Below are positions 1-9,524 of a DNA stretch of 64,000 nucleotides, piece by piece. Source of the stretch: JAGLOK01 sp963676355 (lineage in GTDB: Bacteria; Bacillota; Clostridia; Christensenellales; UMGS416). The number at the start of each line of letters is the position of its first letter. Position 1 is the first letter of the stretch. A program made the translations under genes and the position numbers. The notes beneath the pieces were generated by a model. That model was given only the letters and a program-made list of their open reading frames with translations. It was not told where the DNA came from and searched no databases. Location: NCBI GenBank assembly GCA_963676355.1, contig OY781093.1, forward strand, positions 2,914,001-2,978,000. The letters run 5' to 3'.

Positions 1-1324
1 GCGCGTAATATCCCATAAACCCAATGCCACCTGATGCATACACTTCGTTTATATCATAGTCTGCACCCATCTGTCCCCATTCATGCAGAATGCGATCAGG
101 ATCATATCCATTGGTTTGCGCAAATTTTAAGTAGTGAGCTAAACCTGTATATTTATAATAATAGCTTCTTACATCCCTTGGACGGTCAAGCGGATTTGAG
201 CTTTTAAGATAATCGTTGTATTTATCATATTCAAGGTCAGAAGTAAGAGTAGATGTTTCAGGTATACTCCCGAAAAACAAAATGATTGCGCATACCGCGG
301 CAGTTATCTTAATCTTGGTAGACTTTATGCCTTTGCCTCCGATATCCAAAGTTTTAAGATAATGATATATGATAATCACACCGAGAAAGAACGGCGCGCT
401 TAAAAATCTCCCCACCATAAAGTCGCCGCCTACATTTATAATGTATAAAAGATAAAGCACAATACTGCCTGCCGCTATCGCATATTTACCCTTGTTTTTC
501 CTTATAAGAAATATGCCGATAAGTATGGCACAAAAGAGCACCAAAAGAGTTATATTGTCTCCATAAATATTAGAAGAAAATATGTATTTTACACCGTTTG
601 ACCACAAGTCCAATCTAGCAGTTGTGATGTTAAGCTTTGCAAACGCTGTATTTGGAATAAAAAATCCGTAGTAGAAAAAAGAAAACAGCTCCCACACAAT
701 AAACGGTGAAAATCCTAGAAATCCATATCCGATTTTCTTCGCCTTAAATTCTTTAAAAAAGCTAACACATAAAGGCGGGAATACCAGCAAAACGGCATCC
801 AGCCTGTTTATTGTAATAATTGAGGCAATAAAACACAGCTTAAGAAATGTTTTGCCATCCTGCGCATTTTCGCTTGAAAAATACACCGTATAAAAAAGTG
901 CTACCGCCAAAAATGTTATAGGGTTTTCAAGACCCGATGTCGAATAATCGATAAACGCTTTTGAAACAATAATAAGAAGCATGCTCACTGCAAACGGAAT
1001 CAATTCCCTTCGGTTTTTCGGTCGCAATGCGATTATAACTGCAGCCAGCGTAAGTGTAACCGACAAAAATATCGAAGATAAGAACATATCTTTGGACAAA
1101 GCATAAAGAGGAATCATCAAAAACACATAAAGAGGATTTGTGTATGCCTGCACCCTTTCAAAAGTGTTCCACGTGAGCCCATATCCACCTAAAAAGTTTC
1201 GCACATATCGAAAAGAAATGTATGCATCATCCACAATCCATGCACTTTTTAATATCACCGCAATCAGTGTTAAAAAGAAACCAATTGCTATAAAATTTGT
1301 TATGTTAAGTTTTTTTCTAAGCAT
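1..1324 (-). CDS. GT-C type membrane glycosyltransferase (partial, 3' end outside window)
   Basis: About 441 residues are visible from an ATG at 1324; the C-terminus lies beyond the left edge. An N-terminal membrane helix (residues 10-26) is followed by DDAYISFRYVRNFLGGYGL at about 32-50. This acidic, aromatic-rich loop resembles the first extracytoplasmic loop of polyprenyl-phosphate-sugar-dependent GT-C enzymes such as AftB-like arabinofuranosyltransferases, where the Asp pair is catalytic. Roughly eight to ten further hydrophobic segments follow, then a soluble C-terminal part. The inferred role is transfer of a lipid-linked sugar to a surface polymer or protein outside the membrane. The ribosome site is weak. 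The family is fairly clear; donor and acceptor are unknown. Confidence 0.6.
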   Translation of the reverse strand, partial: MLRKKLNITNFIAIGFFLTLIAVILKSAWIVDDAYISFRYVRNFLGGYGLTWNTFERVQAYTNPLYVFLMIPLYALSKDMFLSSIFLSVTLTLAAVIIALRPKNRRELIPFAVSMLLIIVSKAFIDYSTSGLENPITFLAVALFYTVYFSSENAQDGKTFLKLCFIASIITINRLDAVLLVFPPLCVSFFKEFKAKKIGYGFLGFSPFIVWELFSFFYYGFFIPNTAFAKLNITTARLDLWSNGVKYIFSSNIYGDNITLLVLFCAILIGIFLIRKNKGKYAIAAGSIVLYLLYIINVGGDFMVGRFLSAPFFLGVIIIYHYLKTLDIGGKGIKSTKIKITAAVCAIILFFGSIPETSTLTSDLEYDKYNDYLKSSNPLDRPRDVRSYYYKYTGLAHYLKFAQTNGYDPDRILHEWGQMGADYDINEVYASGGIGFMGYYA

Positions 1325-1447
1325 CTTCCGTCCCAAACATTTTATATATAATAAGTTAAATATAAGCCAATACACATCTTACCATTTACACATTAATCTT
1401 TCAATTAAATAAGCATTATTTTGCCCATATACTAACACTTATCAATA

Positions 1448-1481
1448 AAAAACAGCCCTCTCAAAAATGAAGGCTGTTTTT
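1448..1481 (-). terminator. Rho-independent terminator after the GH42 gene
   Basis: AAAAACAGCC and GGCTGTTTTT arms enclose a 14-nt loop. On the minus strand the stem is followed by a T-run. It lies 12 bases past the GH42 stop codon. Confidence 0.85.
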
Positions 1482-1492
1482 GGGGGTATTCT

Positions 1493-3538
1493 CTACGATT
1501 TCTTCTTATATACTTTCACACCGATAGGATCAAGTTCTATTTCACCTTCCAATTTATCTCCCGTCAAAAGATCCTCTCCGCCTTCCATCAAATTCACCTT
1601 TACAGAATTATTTAAAATATTTGTAAGGAACACATATTCATTTACTCCGTCTGTTCTGCTAATTGCATAAACGCCTTTGGGTAGTTCAAAGTCCACACAA
1701 GGCTTTATATTCAAATCATCTGCTACCTTATTATAGAATTCATCAAGGAAATCCTCTTGCGTGCGCGCAGCTATATAATAGGCCTTGCCTTTTCCGTATT
1801 CATTTACAGTAAGTGCAGGGCTTTTTGCATAGAAATCATCTTCGTATGTTCCCAGCACTTTTGTATCGCCTTCTGCATGAATTAGCTCGCACATATCGAA
1901 CGTCTCATAGCTTTTGCCAGCATATGATATCGAGTTTCTGTCCTCAGGATAAAGTGAATCAAGCTCTTCGCACCACACTCCCATAACTTTTCGCAATGGC
2001 CCGGGAAATCCTCCCAAAAAACACAGATCCGTCTCGTTTACATAACCACTCACATAGGTTAATACAAAAGTTCCGCCATTTTTCACATATTCACCGACTC
2101 TCTCGGCAAATCCTTCTCTTAACATATAACTCATAGGAGCTACAACCAGCTTGTAACCTCCAAAATCTTTTGTCTGATCAATAACATCACACGCTATTCC
2201 CCTCTTCCAGAAAGATTGATAGTGGTTTACAACTGTATCTTCATAGTTGTTTTTATCCTGAAGCATTCCTTGGCTTTCACGTATCGCCCATCTGTTTTCC
2301 CAGTCAAACACTATTGCAACTTCGGAGTCCACAGGGCACCCTACTACTTCATCAAGCTTTCCAAGCGCATCCCCTACATCTGTTACTTCTCTAAAAACTC
2401 TAGTATTCTCACTTCCTTCATGGTCCACGACTGCGCCGTGCAGTTTTTCTGATGAACCCCGCGATTTTCTGAACTGAAAATACTGAATTGTGTCCGCGCC
2501 ATGTCCAACAGTATAAAGTGAATAGTTTAATAACCTATTTGGCCGGTAAAGCTTTGCGACAGGACGCCAGTTAGTGACAGAAGGCGAACTTTCCATAAGC
2601 ATGAAAGGTTTTTGTCCACATATTCCACGCATCACATCATGCCAAAATCCATAAGAGCATGCCATCGTTATGTCATCATCGGTACTTTTCCACTGAGGAT
2701 AACTGTCCCAACTTGCAACGCTAAGATGCTTTCCTAGCTTAAAATAGTTTATATCGTAAAAATACATGAGGTTTGTAGTGATGGGAATTTCAGGTGTTAT
2801 TTCCCTTATATCCTTTACCTCATGTTCAAAAAAATCAATAAAGCGGTCAGTTACAAACCTCTTCCAGTCTATAGACAAAGCATGCACCGACATCTCACCC
2901 CTTGGTGAAGGTGATTCTATCTGTGACCAATCTGTAATTGTGTGCGACCAAAATGTGCTCCACCACGCATCGTTTAAGTTATCAAGTGTCTTATATTTAT
3001 CCTTAAGCCATGTTCTAAATTCTGCTTGGCATAATTCGCAATGGCACTCTCCGCTATACTCGTTTGAAATGTGCCACACCGAAAGTGCGGGATGATCTTT
3101 ATATCTATCAGCCAGCATCTTGTTTATTATTCCTATCTTTTCTCGGTATACAGGCGATGTAAGGCAATGATTGTGCCTTTCGCCGTGAAGGTTTCTGTGC
3201 CTTGATTCGTCTACACGCAGAACTTCTTCATACTTTTGGCTGAGCCATGCAGGACGTGCACCAGATGGCGTCGCTAAAACAGCTCGCATTCCGTTTTCTG
3301 CAAGCATGTCCATCACTTCATCCATCCACTCGAATCTATAAACGCCTTCCTCAGGCTCTAGCATCGCCCATGAAAATATGCCAACTGAAAGCGAATTAAT
3401 CCCAGCAAGCTTTGCTAGACGCATGTCCTCTTTCCAAATAGTATCCTTCCACTTTATCCACTGCTCAGGATTATAATCCGCTCCGTAGACCATATGAGGG
3501 TGCTTTTTTATTATAGGTGGGAATTTTTTAGCTGACAT
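1493..3538 (-). CDS. Beta-galactosidase, GH42 family
   Basis: This 681-residue protein is of normal length for GH42 enzymes, which remove terminal beta-galactose (some members alpha-L-arabinose) from small oligosaccharides. The N-terminal YGADYNPEQW motif (18-27) is typical. The TIM barrel carries the acid/base Glu160 in WHISNEYSGE and the nucleophile Glu316 in FMLMESSPS. Cys125, Cys165, Cys167 and Cys170 match the zinc-binding four-cysteine cluster known from Thermus A4 beta-galactosidase. A trimerisation-like domain and a small C-terminal beta domain follow. There is no signal peptide, so it acts in the cytoplasm. The start is fixed by AAGGAG just upstream of the ATG. It is a single-gene unit with its own terminator, divergent from the alcohol dehydrogenase. 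Confidence 0.92.
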   Translation of the reverse strand: MSAKKFPPIIKKHPHMVYGADYNPEQWIKWKDTIWKEDMRLAKLAGINSLSVGIFSWAMLEPEEGVYRFEWMDEVMDMLAENGMRAVLATPSGARPAWLSQKYEEVLRVDESRHRNLHGERHNHCLTSPVYREKIGIINKMLADRYKDHPALSVWHISNEYSGECHCELCQAEFRTWLKDKYKTLDNLNDAWWSTFWSHTITDWSQIESPSPRGEMSVHALSIDWKRFVTDRFIDFFEHEVKDIREITPEIPITTNLMYFYDINYFKLGKHLSVASWDSYPQWKSTDDDITMACSYGFWHDVMRGICGQKPFMLMESSPSVTNWRPVAKLYRPNRLLNYSLYTVGHGADTIQYFQFRKSRGSSEKLHGAVVDHEGSENTRVFREVTDVGDALGKLDEVVGCPVDSEVAIVFDWENRWAIRESQGMLQDKNNYEDTVVNHYQSFWKRGIACDVIDQTKDFGGYKLVVAPMSYMLREGFAERVGEYVKNGGTFVLTYVSGYVNETDLCFLGGFPGPLRKVMGVWCEELDSLYPEDRNSISYAGKSYETFDMCELIHAEGDTKVLGTYEDDFYAKSPALTVNEYGKGKAYYIAARTQEDFLDEFYNKVADDLNIKPCVDFELPKGVYAISRTDGVNEYVFLTNILNNSVKVNLMEGGEDLLTGDKLEGEIELDPIGVKVYKKKS

Positions 3539-3670
3539 AACTGCTCCTTAGTTTACAAAATCTCTGGCTATACTTTACTCTTTTACAAAAATAAAATCAA
3601 CAATCAAACACCTCAGTTCTTAAAATAACGCAAAACATTCTTTATTATTTAAAGTATCGCCTCTTTTATC

Positions 3671-3699
3671 TTGAAAATCATATGCTTAAAAAGTAAAAT
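3671..3699 (+). promoter_or_regulatory. Sigma-A type promoter for the iron alcohol dehydrogenase
   Basis: TTGAAA at 3671-3676, a 17-base spacer and TAAAAT at 3694-3699 predict a start of transcription near 3706. This falls downstream of an in-frame ATG at 3671, so the translation start at 3731 is preferred. Confidence 0.6.
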
Positions 3700-3730
3700 C
3701 ATATTTAATGAAATAACAAAAGGAAATTAT

Positions 3731-4921
3731 ATGCAGCTATTTTTTAAACTAAGCATTCTTTTAAGAAAACCAATAATTAAAACTGTAAATAAGCCAACCC
3801 CTATAACCTACATTGGTAAAGGCCAGTCAAAAAAGACAGGCGAACTACTTAAAATGATGAGTTCCAATAAAGCACTTGTTATAACCGACAAATTTCTTCT
3901 CAAAATCGGTTTACTTGATAATATATTAAAAAGTCTTAAAGACAATAATATTGACTATGAAATTTTCGATGGTGTCGCTCCCGATCCTACTTTTTCAGTC
4001 GTTTCCCAAGCAGTAAAAGCATATTCAGACTGCACTTCAATAGTCGCTGTCGGCGGAGGCTCTGTGATAGACACAGCAAAAGCCGCAGGTGCTGCTGTAT
4101 CAAACGGCAAAAGTGCGCAATCTCTTTCAGGCATGCTCAAAGTTCGCCGAATGCTTCCTCCCTTTATCGCAATCCCCACCACTGCAGGAACGGGAAGTGA
4201 AACAACCGTTGCGGCCGTTATCTCTGACAACGAAACTCATGCAAAAAAGCAGATACTGGACCCCAAGGTAGTCCCTTATATAGCCATACTCGATTCAGAT
4301 CTAACTGTCGGCCTTCCACCACACACAACAGCAAACACCGCTCTGGACGCGCTAACACACGCACTAGAAGCCTATGTGTCCGGCTATGCAGATTCAAAGA
4401 CCGACATGCACGCTGAAAGTGCAACAAAACTGATTTATAAAAATCTACCCCAGGTTCTAAAAAATCCAAGCGACCTTAATGCAAGAGAAGCGCTGCTCAC
4501 AGCTTCCTTTCTTGGAGGAATGGCATTCACACAAACTTATGTCGGATACGTCCATGCATTCGCACACACGCTTGGAGCTATGTTTGGTGTTCCACACGGG
4601 CTTGCAAACGCAATCCTCTTGCCCCATGTTATGGAATATTACCTGCCTAAATGCAAGAATGAGTTCTCATATCTTGCAAAGGTTACAGGTCAATTCAAAG
4701 AAAATGCCGGAATAGATGAGAATGCGAAGATATTCATAAAGAGTCTTTTTGAGCTGAACGAAAAGTCCGGAATACCCAAGCGTTTTGAAAACTTTCCAGA
4801 ATCCTCAATAGATGAAGTTATAAAGAAAGCTTTTAAAGAGTGCCACGGAATATATCCAATCCCTATGTATTTTACAAAAGCCACTGCACGTAATCTTCTT
4901 AATAAAGTGTGTTCTGAATAA
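3731..4921 (+). CDS. Iron-containing alcohol dehydrogenase
   Basis: This 397-residue group III alcohol dehydrogenase interconverts an alcohol and aldehyde or ketone with NAD(P)H. The nucleotide loop GGGSVIDTAKAAG lies at 108-120 and PTTAGTGSETT at 149-159. The four metal ligands are all present: Asp206, His210, His275 and His289, the last two in GYVHAFAHTLG and VPHGLANA. The start at 3731 has AGGA six bases upstream and lies after the predicted promoter; an earlier in-frame ATG at 3671 lies inside that promoter. The substrate cannot be told from sequence; FucO-like 1,2-propanediol formation is possible given the deoxysugar genes nearby but is only inference. It converges on the large sugar operon, with a shared terminator. 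Confidence 0.9.
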   Translation: MQLFFKLSILLRKPIIKTVNKPTPITYIGKGQSKKTGELLKMMSSNKALVITDKFLLKIGLLDNILKSLKDNNIDYEIFDGVAPDPTFSVVSQAVKAYSDCTSIVAVGGGSVIDTAKAAGAAVSNGKSAQSLSGMLKVRRMLPPFIAIPTTAGTGSETTVAAVISDNETHAKKQILDPKVVPYIAILDSDLTVGLPPHTTANTALDALTHALEAYVSGYADSKTDMHAESATKLIYKNLPQVLKNPSDLNAREALLTASFLGGMAFTQTYVGYVHAFAHTLGAMFGVPHGLANAILLPHVMEYYLPKCKNEFSYLAKVTGQFKENAGIDENAKIFIKSLFELNEKSGIPKRFENFPESSIDEVIKKAFKECHGIYPIPMYFTKATARNLLNKVCSE

Positions 4922-4932
4922 TAAAAGCCAAT

Positions 4933-4966
4933 AAAAAACCTGTCGAATTAATTCGGCAGGTTTTTT
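4933..4966. terminator. Bidirectional terminator between converging genes
   Basis: AAAAAACCTG and CAGGTTTTTT arms, extended by CGAA/TTCG, give a strong hairpin with T-runs on both strands. It can end the alcohol dehydrogenase transcript and the 14-gene minus-strand operon. Confidence 0.9.
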
Positions 4967-4979
4967 ATAACAACTCTTA

Positions 4980-6293
4980 TTACGATATGTATTTAAACGA
5001 TAAATCTTCGCCTTCAAGCTCCAATTTCATATTAAGAACCAGAAGATTCCAATTCATAAAGCCAGGGCTCATAACGGGTTCACCTGTTTCAGGCGAGTAA
5101 TATTCATGCAATGTTCCCGTTTTTTTGTAATCACTTCCCAAAAGATTGAGCGTCTTCTCATATAAACTTTGCGCCTCTTTTTTATAACCATAGTTCAAAA
5201 GCCCGCGGAAAGTCACATAATTTACGATAATCCATATTGGTCCTAGCCAGTTTGATGGATTGTTCGTAGCCTCAAGATTATACATCTTTTCATCTTTTGC
5301 AAGCGCACGGATGCCAAAGTCCGACTCAAAAGACTCTGGATTTTGCATATGAAGCCTCAATATGTTTTCCACTTGCTCATCCGTTGCAACACCAGCATAT
5401 ATTGGTATAAAGCCCGTCCAAGTCTGTATCTTTATAGGCAATGTCTTCCAAAAAACACCCAGCCCTTTATGAAACCAATCGTAGGATCTTGTTTTTATAT
5501 CCACATCAACTGAGTAGAAAAATTTATCTTTCGGATCATAGCATTCATTTTGGATGGCATCAGATAAATCCTGCGCTTTTTTAAGATAATGCTCTGAGCG
5601 TTCTTTTTCTTTAAACTCATAAAGTATCTTCGCCATAGCCTTAAATTCCATAACTAAAAATGCGTTTAAGAATGAATTAGCAGTAGAAAACCTAGGTCTG
5701 CCAAAAGAGGCAGGGTCGTTATCCATGCCAATCATCACATCATCTGCCCAGACATATAGACCGCAATTATTATTGTAATAGTATCGGTCATAGCACTCAA
5801 AGTATTTTTCAAGATTCCCGATGTAATCTTTCAACCATTCAAAAGAATTCTTCAATCCACTTACAAGGCAAGCCTGCTGGCACAAGAAAGGCTTATGCAT
5901 GTTTAAAATTGCGCCCTCTTTGTGCTTTTTTATAAGGTATGGCTCACCTTTTACATCCTCTTGGTCATAAACATTTTGATATGTCACCATCATTGGAATA
6001 TAGCCATCATCCAATTGGAAATCAAAAAAATTTAATACGTTTCCTTCAGCGCCTTCAATCAAACGCTTTTTTAACCTTTCATCACCCTTTATCTTCTGAT
6101 ATGCCGCAAGAGCATACACTGTCCAAAAAGAATCCCAATCCCACAGGTTGCCTTCGTATATTGAGCCGGGATCTATAAATGGAAACTTGAACCTATCGTT
6201 TGCAGATTTAAACACACTGTCCACATTGTCTGTAACATACTTTAAGATTTCATCAAAGTACTTTTCATTCCCAGTTTTAGTTGCTTTCGTCAT
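4980..6293 (-). CDS. GH63/MGH1-like (alpha/alpha)6 glycoside hydrolase
   Basis: This 437-residue protein has the signature stretches of the trehalase-like/mannosylglycerate-hydrolase-like barrel: YEGNLWDWDSFW at 46-57, a MDNDPASFGRP loop near 190-205, and NNPSNWLGPIWIIVNY near 348-363. The family cleaves alpha-linked glycosides with inversion. The substrate here is unknown. It is the last gene of the 14-gene operon; its ATG overlaps the cupin stop codon by one base (TAATG), so translation is probably coupled. There is no signal peptide. The fold is well supported; the linkage specificity is open, and trehalase-like activity is one of several options. Confidence 0.75.
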   Translation of the reverse strand: MTKATKTGNEKYFDEILKYVTDNVDSVFKSANDRFKFPFIDPGSIYEGNLWDWDSFWTVYALAAYQKIKGDERLKKRLIEGAEGNVLNFFDFQLDDGYIPMMVTYQNVYDQEDVKGEPYLIKKHKEGAILNMHKPFLCQQACLVSGLKNSFEWLKDYIGNLEKYFECYDRYYYNNNCGLYVWADDVMIGMDNDPASFGRPRFSTANSFLNAFLVMEFKAMAKILYEFKEKERSEHYLKKAQDLSDAIQNECYDPKDKFFYSVDVDIKTRSYDWFHKGLGVFWKTLPIKIQTWTGFIPIYAGVATDEQVENILRLHMQNPESFESDFGIRALAKDEKMYNLEATNNPSNWLGPIWIIVNYVTFRGLLNYGYKKEAQSLYEKTLNLLGSDYKKTGTLHEYYSPETGEPVMSPGFMNWNLLVLNMKLELEGEDLSFKYIS

Positions 6294-6631
6294 TATTTAT
6301 ACTCAGGTCTGCATGGTGAAAAACATTCTATTATCTCCGAGTCTTCCATCACTTCAGATCCATGCACTTCATTTGACTTAAAGAAGTATCCATCTCCTGG
6401 TTTTACTATAATTTCATCGCCGTTTTCTGCCAAAAATTTCACTTTGCCGCTTATAACATAGCCGTTTTGCACTGCCACATGGCTGTGAAGCGGTATTCTT
6501 GAGCCTTTTTCCAATGTGAAATGACAAAGCATGTTATCATCGTCATAGCACAATGTTTTGCGATAAATGCCATCAAACATTTTTACTGCTTCCTGCTCTT
6601 GTTTAGGTTTGTACTGTGTATTCTTATCCAT
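6293..6631 (-). CDS. Single-domain cupin protein
   Basis: A 112-residue cupin_2 protein. The first cupin motif has His49, His51 and Gln55 (PLHSHVAVQNGYVISGK); the second has PGDGYFF and His90. This gives a likely three- or four-residue metal site. Small cupins in sugar operons often bind or isomerise sugars, or mutarotate, but the reaction cannot be assigned from sequence. It lies between the MDR dehydrogenase (12-base gap) and the GH63-like gene (one-base overlap), so it is part of the operon. The ribosome site is weak but the spacing is normal. Confidence 0.8.
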   Translation of the reverse strand: MDKNTQYKPKQEQEAVKMFDGIYRKTLCYDDDNMLCHFTLEKGSRIPLHSHVAVQNGYVISGKVKFLAENGDEIIVKPGDGYFFKSNEVHGSEVMEDSEIIECFSPCRPEYK

Positions 6632-6643
6632 CTTCGTCTCCTA

Positions 6644-7741
6644 TTAAGGTTTTAGTACTACTTTTATAGACTCCTTGCCTTCTCCTGCAAGTGTCATTGC
6701 TTCCAAAAAGTCAGACAGCGGATATTCATGCGTTACTATCTTGTCCACTTTTATTACTCCCTTTGACAGCATATCAATAGCAACTGGGTAGCCTTCCTGT
6801 CCACTTATGTGAGAACCTACTATTGTCAGCTCTTTTCTGTCGCCTATTATGCTCCAGTCTACAGACGTTTCAGAAGAGAAGACAGAAAACTCTACAAATG
6901 TACCATGCTTTCTCACCATCTTTAATCCCTGTATAACTCCTGAAGGATGCCCTGAGTTGTGAATATATACATCACATCCATATCCTTCGGTTAAATCCAA
7001 TACCTTTTGAACAGCATCTTCTTTACTGGGGTTTATTATGATATCCGCTCCCAATTCTTTGGCAAGCTCAAGACGATTGTCCTTCATATCAAGCGCAATC
7101 AAAAGCCTAGGATTTTTAAGCTTAGCAAGCTGTAGTTTGCACAGCCCAATAGGACCCATTCCTGCTATCACCACAACATCGTTAAACTTAATGCCTGACC
7201 GCTCTACTGTATGCACAGAACACGACAAAGGCTCCAGCATGGCCGCATGCTCAGCAGGTATATGCTTTGGCACTTTGTGAATGACAGAACGGGAATTATA
7301 GCGCATATATTCCGCCATACCACCGTCAGCAACTTCTTTTTGATGCCCATATATGTTATGAACTTCGCACATCCAGTAGTCACCGCCCTTGCAGTATCTA
7401 CACTCTCCGCATGGAACTATCTGTTCCGCTATCGCACGGTCACCAAGCTCAAGTTTATACTTTTTAGCAGCCCTATCACCAAGCGCCACAACTGTCCCTA
7501 TAAACTCATGCCCGGGTACACAAGGCGCGTCATTCCAAGGCGGCAAAACTCCACCGCCCCAAAACATTGCAGCTCCTGCGTAAGATTTCACATCTCCTGC
7601 GCATATTCCGCACGCTTCCACTTTTATAAGCACATCATCTTCAGTAATTTCAGGAACATCTTTTTGTTCATACCTGTAATCCTTAGGTCCGTAACAAATC
7701 ACAGCGTTCATCTTCTCGGGAATCTTCTCCAAAGTTTTCAC
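6644..7741 (-). CDS. Zinc-dependent MDR dehydrogenase, polyol/threonine dehydrogenase-like
   Basis: A 365-residue medium-chain dehydrogenase. Catalytic zinc ligands are Cys47 (CGICAGD) and His78-Glu79 (PGHEF); the structural zinc site is Cys111, Cys114, Cys117 and Cys125. The NAD Rossmann motif GMGPIGLCKLQLAKL is near 195-209. The stretch GAAMFWG...WNDAPCVPGHEF resembles, as I recall them, bacterial erythritol/L-threitol dehydrogenases. It probably oxidises a polyol or reduces a short ketose. In this operon a C4 or branched C5 polyol substrate is plausible but unproven. It is 14 bases downstream of the first transketolase pair. Confidence 0.85.
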   Translation of the reverse strand: MKTLEKIPEKMNAVICYGPKDYRYEQKDVPEITEDDVLIKVEACGICAGDVKSYAGAAMFWGGGVLPPWNDAPCVPGHEFIGTVVALGDRAAKKYKLELGDRAIAEQIVPCGECRYCKGGDYWMCEVHNIYGHQKEVADGGMAEYMRYNSRSVIHKVPKHIPAEHAAMLEPLSCSVHTVERSGIKFNDVVVIAGMGPIGLCKLQLAKLKNPRLLIALDMKDNRLELAKELGADIIINPSKEDAVQKVLDLTEGYGCDVYIHNSGHPSGVIQGLKMVRKHGTFVEFSVFSSETSVDWSIIGDRKELTIVGSHISGQEGYPVAIDMLSKGVIKVDKIVTHEYPLSDFLEAMTLAGEGKESIKVVLKP

Positions 7742-7755
7742 GGCTTGCCTCCTGT

Positions 7756-8700
7756 TTATTTTTTATTACTAATTGCTCTTTTGGCTGCTTTCACAATGTC
7801 TTTTGTGTCCATACCATAAGCTTCTATAAGCTCTTGAGCCGAACCAGACTGCGGCCACACATCCTGTAAACCAATGCGTTCCACTGGAACCGGACATATT
7901 TTTGCCGAAAGTTCGCACACGGCACTTCCAAGCCCTCCATTCACATTATGGTCTTCCACAGTAACTCCTGCTCCAGATTTTTTAAGTGCTGCACCCACAG
8001 TCTCCTCGTCCAGAGGTTTAATTGTGTGCACTTCGACGACCTGTGCATTAATTCCTTCTTTTTCAAGCTCTTTTGCAGCCTCCATTGTTTGATTTATAAG
8101 CAAGCCACAGGTAAAAAGCGCAACATCTCCACCTTCGCCATATATGTTTCTTGCTTTTCCTATCTCAAAAGGCAAATCTTGTTCATATACCACAGGATCT
8201 CGCCCGCTTCCAATTCTTATGTATACAGGCCCTTCCCATTGTGCCGCTGCAACTACAGCTTTTTGCACCTGATCTGCATCAGCAGGGACAAGTATCGTCA
8301 TTCCAGGAATTGCGCGAAGAATTGCAATATCCTCAAAGAACTGATGGGTAACGCCTTCTCTTTCGCCACCTGCTATTCCTCCATTTGCGCCAACAAGCTT
8401 TACATTAAGGTGTGGATAGCCCACAAATGTACGCACCTGCTCGCACGCGCGCATGGTGATAAATCCTGCGTACGTTGCCATGAAAGGCACCATTCCAGCC
8501 GACGCCAATCCCGCTGCAACTCCCACAGCACTTTGTTCAGCGATTCCCACATCAACTGTGCGCTCAGGATACTTTTCAGCAAACGGAGTAGCTTTTATTA
8601 CCATTAACGAGTCCGCCATCACAAGCGCAATGTCATCACGCTTTTCAGCTATCTCCATCAGGCCATCGGTAAATCCTATTCTTGTACTTTTAGTTTTCAC
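7756..8700 (-). CDS. Transketolase C-terminal subunit (pair 1)
   Basis: This 314-residue half-transketolase contains the pyrimidine-binding domain (1-165) and the transketolase C-terminal domain (about 190-305). Glu55 in DVGIAEQS is the conserved residue that activates thiamine diphosphate. It completes the active site with the N-terminal subunit encoded just upstream; the two genes overlap by four bases (ATGA), which favours equal synthesis. Split transketolases include housekeeping enzymes and specialised ones, such as apulose-4-phosphate transketolase AptAB and the sulfofructose transketolase SqwGH. A second pair in the same operon argues for a specialised role. Confidence 0.9.
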   Translation of the reverse strand: MKTKSTRIGFTDGLMEIAEKRDDIALVMADSLMVIKATPFAEKYPERTVDVGIAEQSAVGVAAGLASAGMVPFMATYAGFITMRACEQVRTFVGYPHLNVKLVGANGGIAGGEREGVTHQFFEDIAILRAIPGMTILVPADADQVQKAVVAAAQWEGPVYIRIGSGRDPVVYEQDLPFEIGKARNIYGEGGDVALFTCGLLINQTMEAAKELEKEGINAQVVEVHTIKPLDEETVGAALKKSGAGVTVEDHNVNGGLGSAVCELSAKICPVPVERIGLQDVWPQSGSAQELIEAYGMDTKDIVKAAKRAISNKK

Positions 8701-9524
8701 AGTGAAGCCTCCAATCCTGCATCAAGCGCTTGGAGCGCTTCTTTTAGCTGCTCTGCATCCGGCGTTCCTTTATGCCAAGCATTGTTGTGTTCCATAAAAG
8801 GGACTCCTTTTCCCTTTACGGTGTGCGCGATTATAACCGACGGTAAGCCTTTTTCACTCTGCGCAATAGTCACAGCATAGTAAATCTCTTCAAGGTTGTG
8901 TCCGTCTATCTCTTGAACATGCCATCCAAAAGATTCAAATCTTTCCGCAATATTTATCATGTTTCCAACTTCGGTAACCGAGCCACCGCTTTGCATTCCG
9001 TTGTTATCAACAAAAGCAATAAGCTTATCCGCCTTATACTTTGATGCGGCATTCACAGCCTCCCAAAGCACTCCTTCCTGAAGTTCCCCATCACCTGTCA
9101 CTACATAAACATAGTTGTCTATATTCTGAATACGAGCTGCAAGCGTCATGCCCAACCCAATTGAAAGTCCATTGCCAAGAGACCCCGACGTCATGTCAAC
9201 ACCCGGTGTTTTTATATCAGGATGTCCCTGCAAACGCGAGCCATAATGGCGCAGAGTGGGGTATTCATCAGTTGAAATAAATCCTTTTTGTGCCAAAGCA
9301 GCATATAAGACAGGACATGCGTGTCCTTTTGAAAGAATAAATCTGTCACGTTCATTCCATTTTGGATTTTTAGGATCAATTTTAAGAAAATCATTATATA
9401 ATACAGCCAGTATATCCGCAGAAGAAAGTGCGGGCCCCGGATGCCCCTCTCCACCCTGATGTATCATTGTAACTACATCTTTTCTTATCTGGCAGGCAAA
9501 TTTCTTAGTATCGTTTATGTTCAT
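8697..9524 (-). CDS. Transketolase N-terminal subunit (pair 1)
   Basis: This 275-residue subunit carries the thiamine diphosphate domain. GEGHPGPALSS lies at 25-35, SKGHACPVLYA at 65-75 and the cofactor motif GDGELQEG at 144-151, with the metal-binding Asn pair at 174-175. Its ATG overlaps the stop of the racemase-like gene by one base, and its own end overlaps the C-terminal subunit gene by four bases. It differs clearly from the second N-terminal subunit in this operon, for example ACPVLYAAL against SVEGYYTVL. The two pairs therefore do not look like a recent duplication and may differ in substrate. Confidence 0.9.
   Translation of the reverse strand: MNINDTKKFACQIRKDVVTMIHQGGEGHPGPALSSADILAVLYNDFLKIDPKNPKWNERDRFILSKGHACPVLYAALAQKGFISTDEYPTLRHYGSRLQGHPDIKTPGVDMTSGSLGNGLSIGLGMTLAARIQNIDNYVYVVTGDGELQEGVLWEAVNAASKYKADKLIAFVDNNGMQSGGSVTEVGNMINIAERFESFGWHVQEIDGHNLEEIYYAVTIAQSEKGLPSVIIAHTVKGKGVPFMEHNNAWHKGTPDAEQLKEALQALDAGLEASL

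Noticed and set aside
3671..3730. Upstream ATG adding 20 residues to the iron alcohol dehydrogenase
   Set aside because: It coincides with the -35 element of a good promoter and has no ribosome site; the ATG at 3731 has AGGA at proper spacing.
7211..7819. Plus-strand open frame of 202 codons
   Set aside because: It lies opposite the MDR dehydrogenase gene, lacks a ribosome site and has a cysteine- and serine-rich composition typical of antisense reading.
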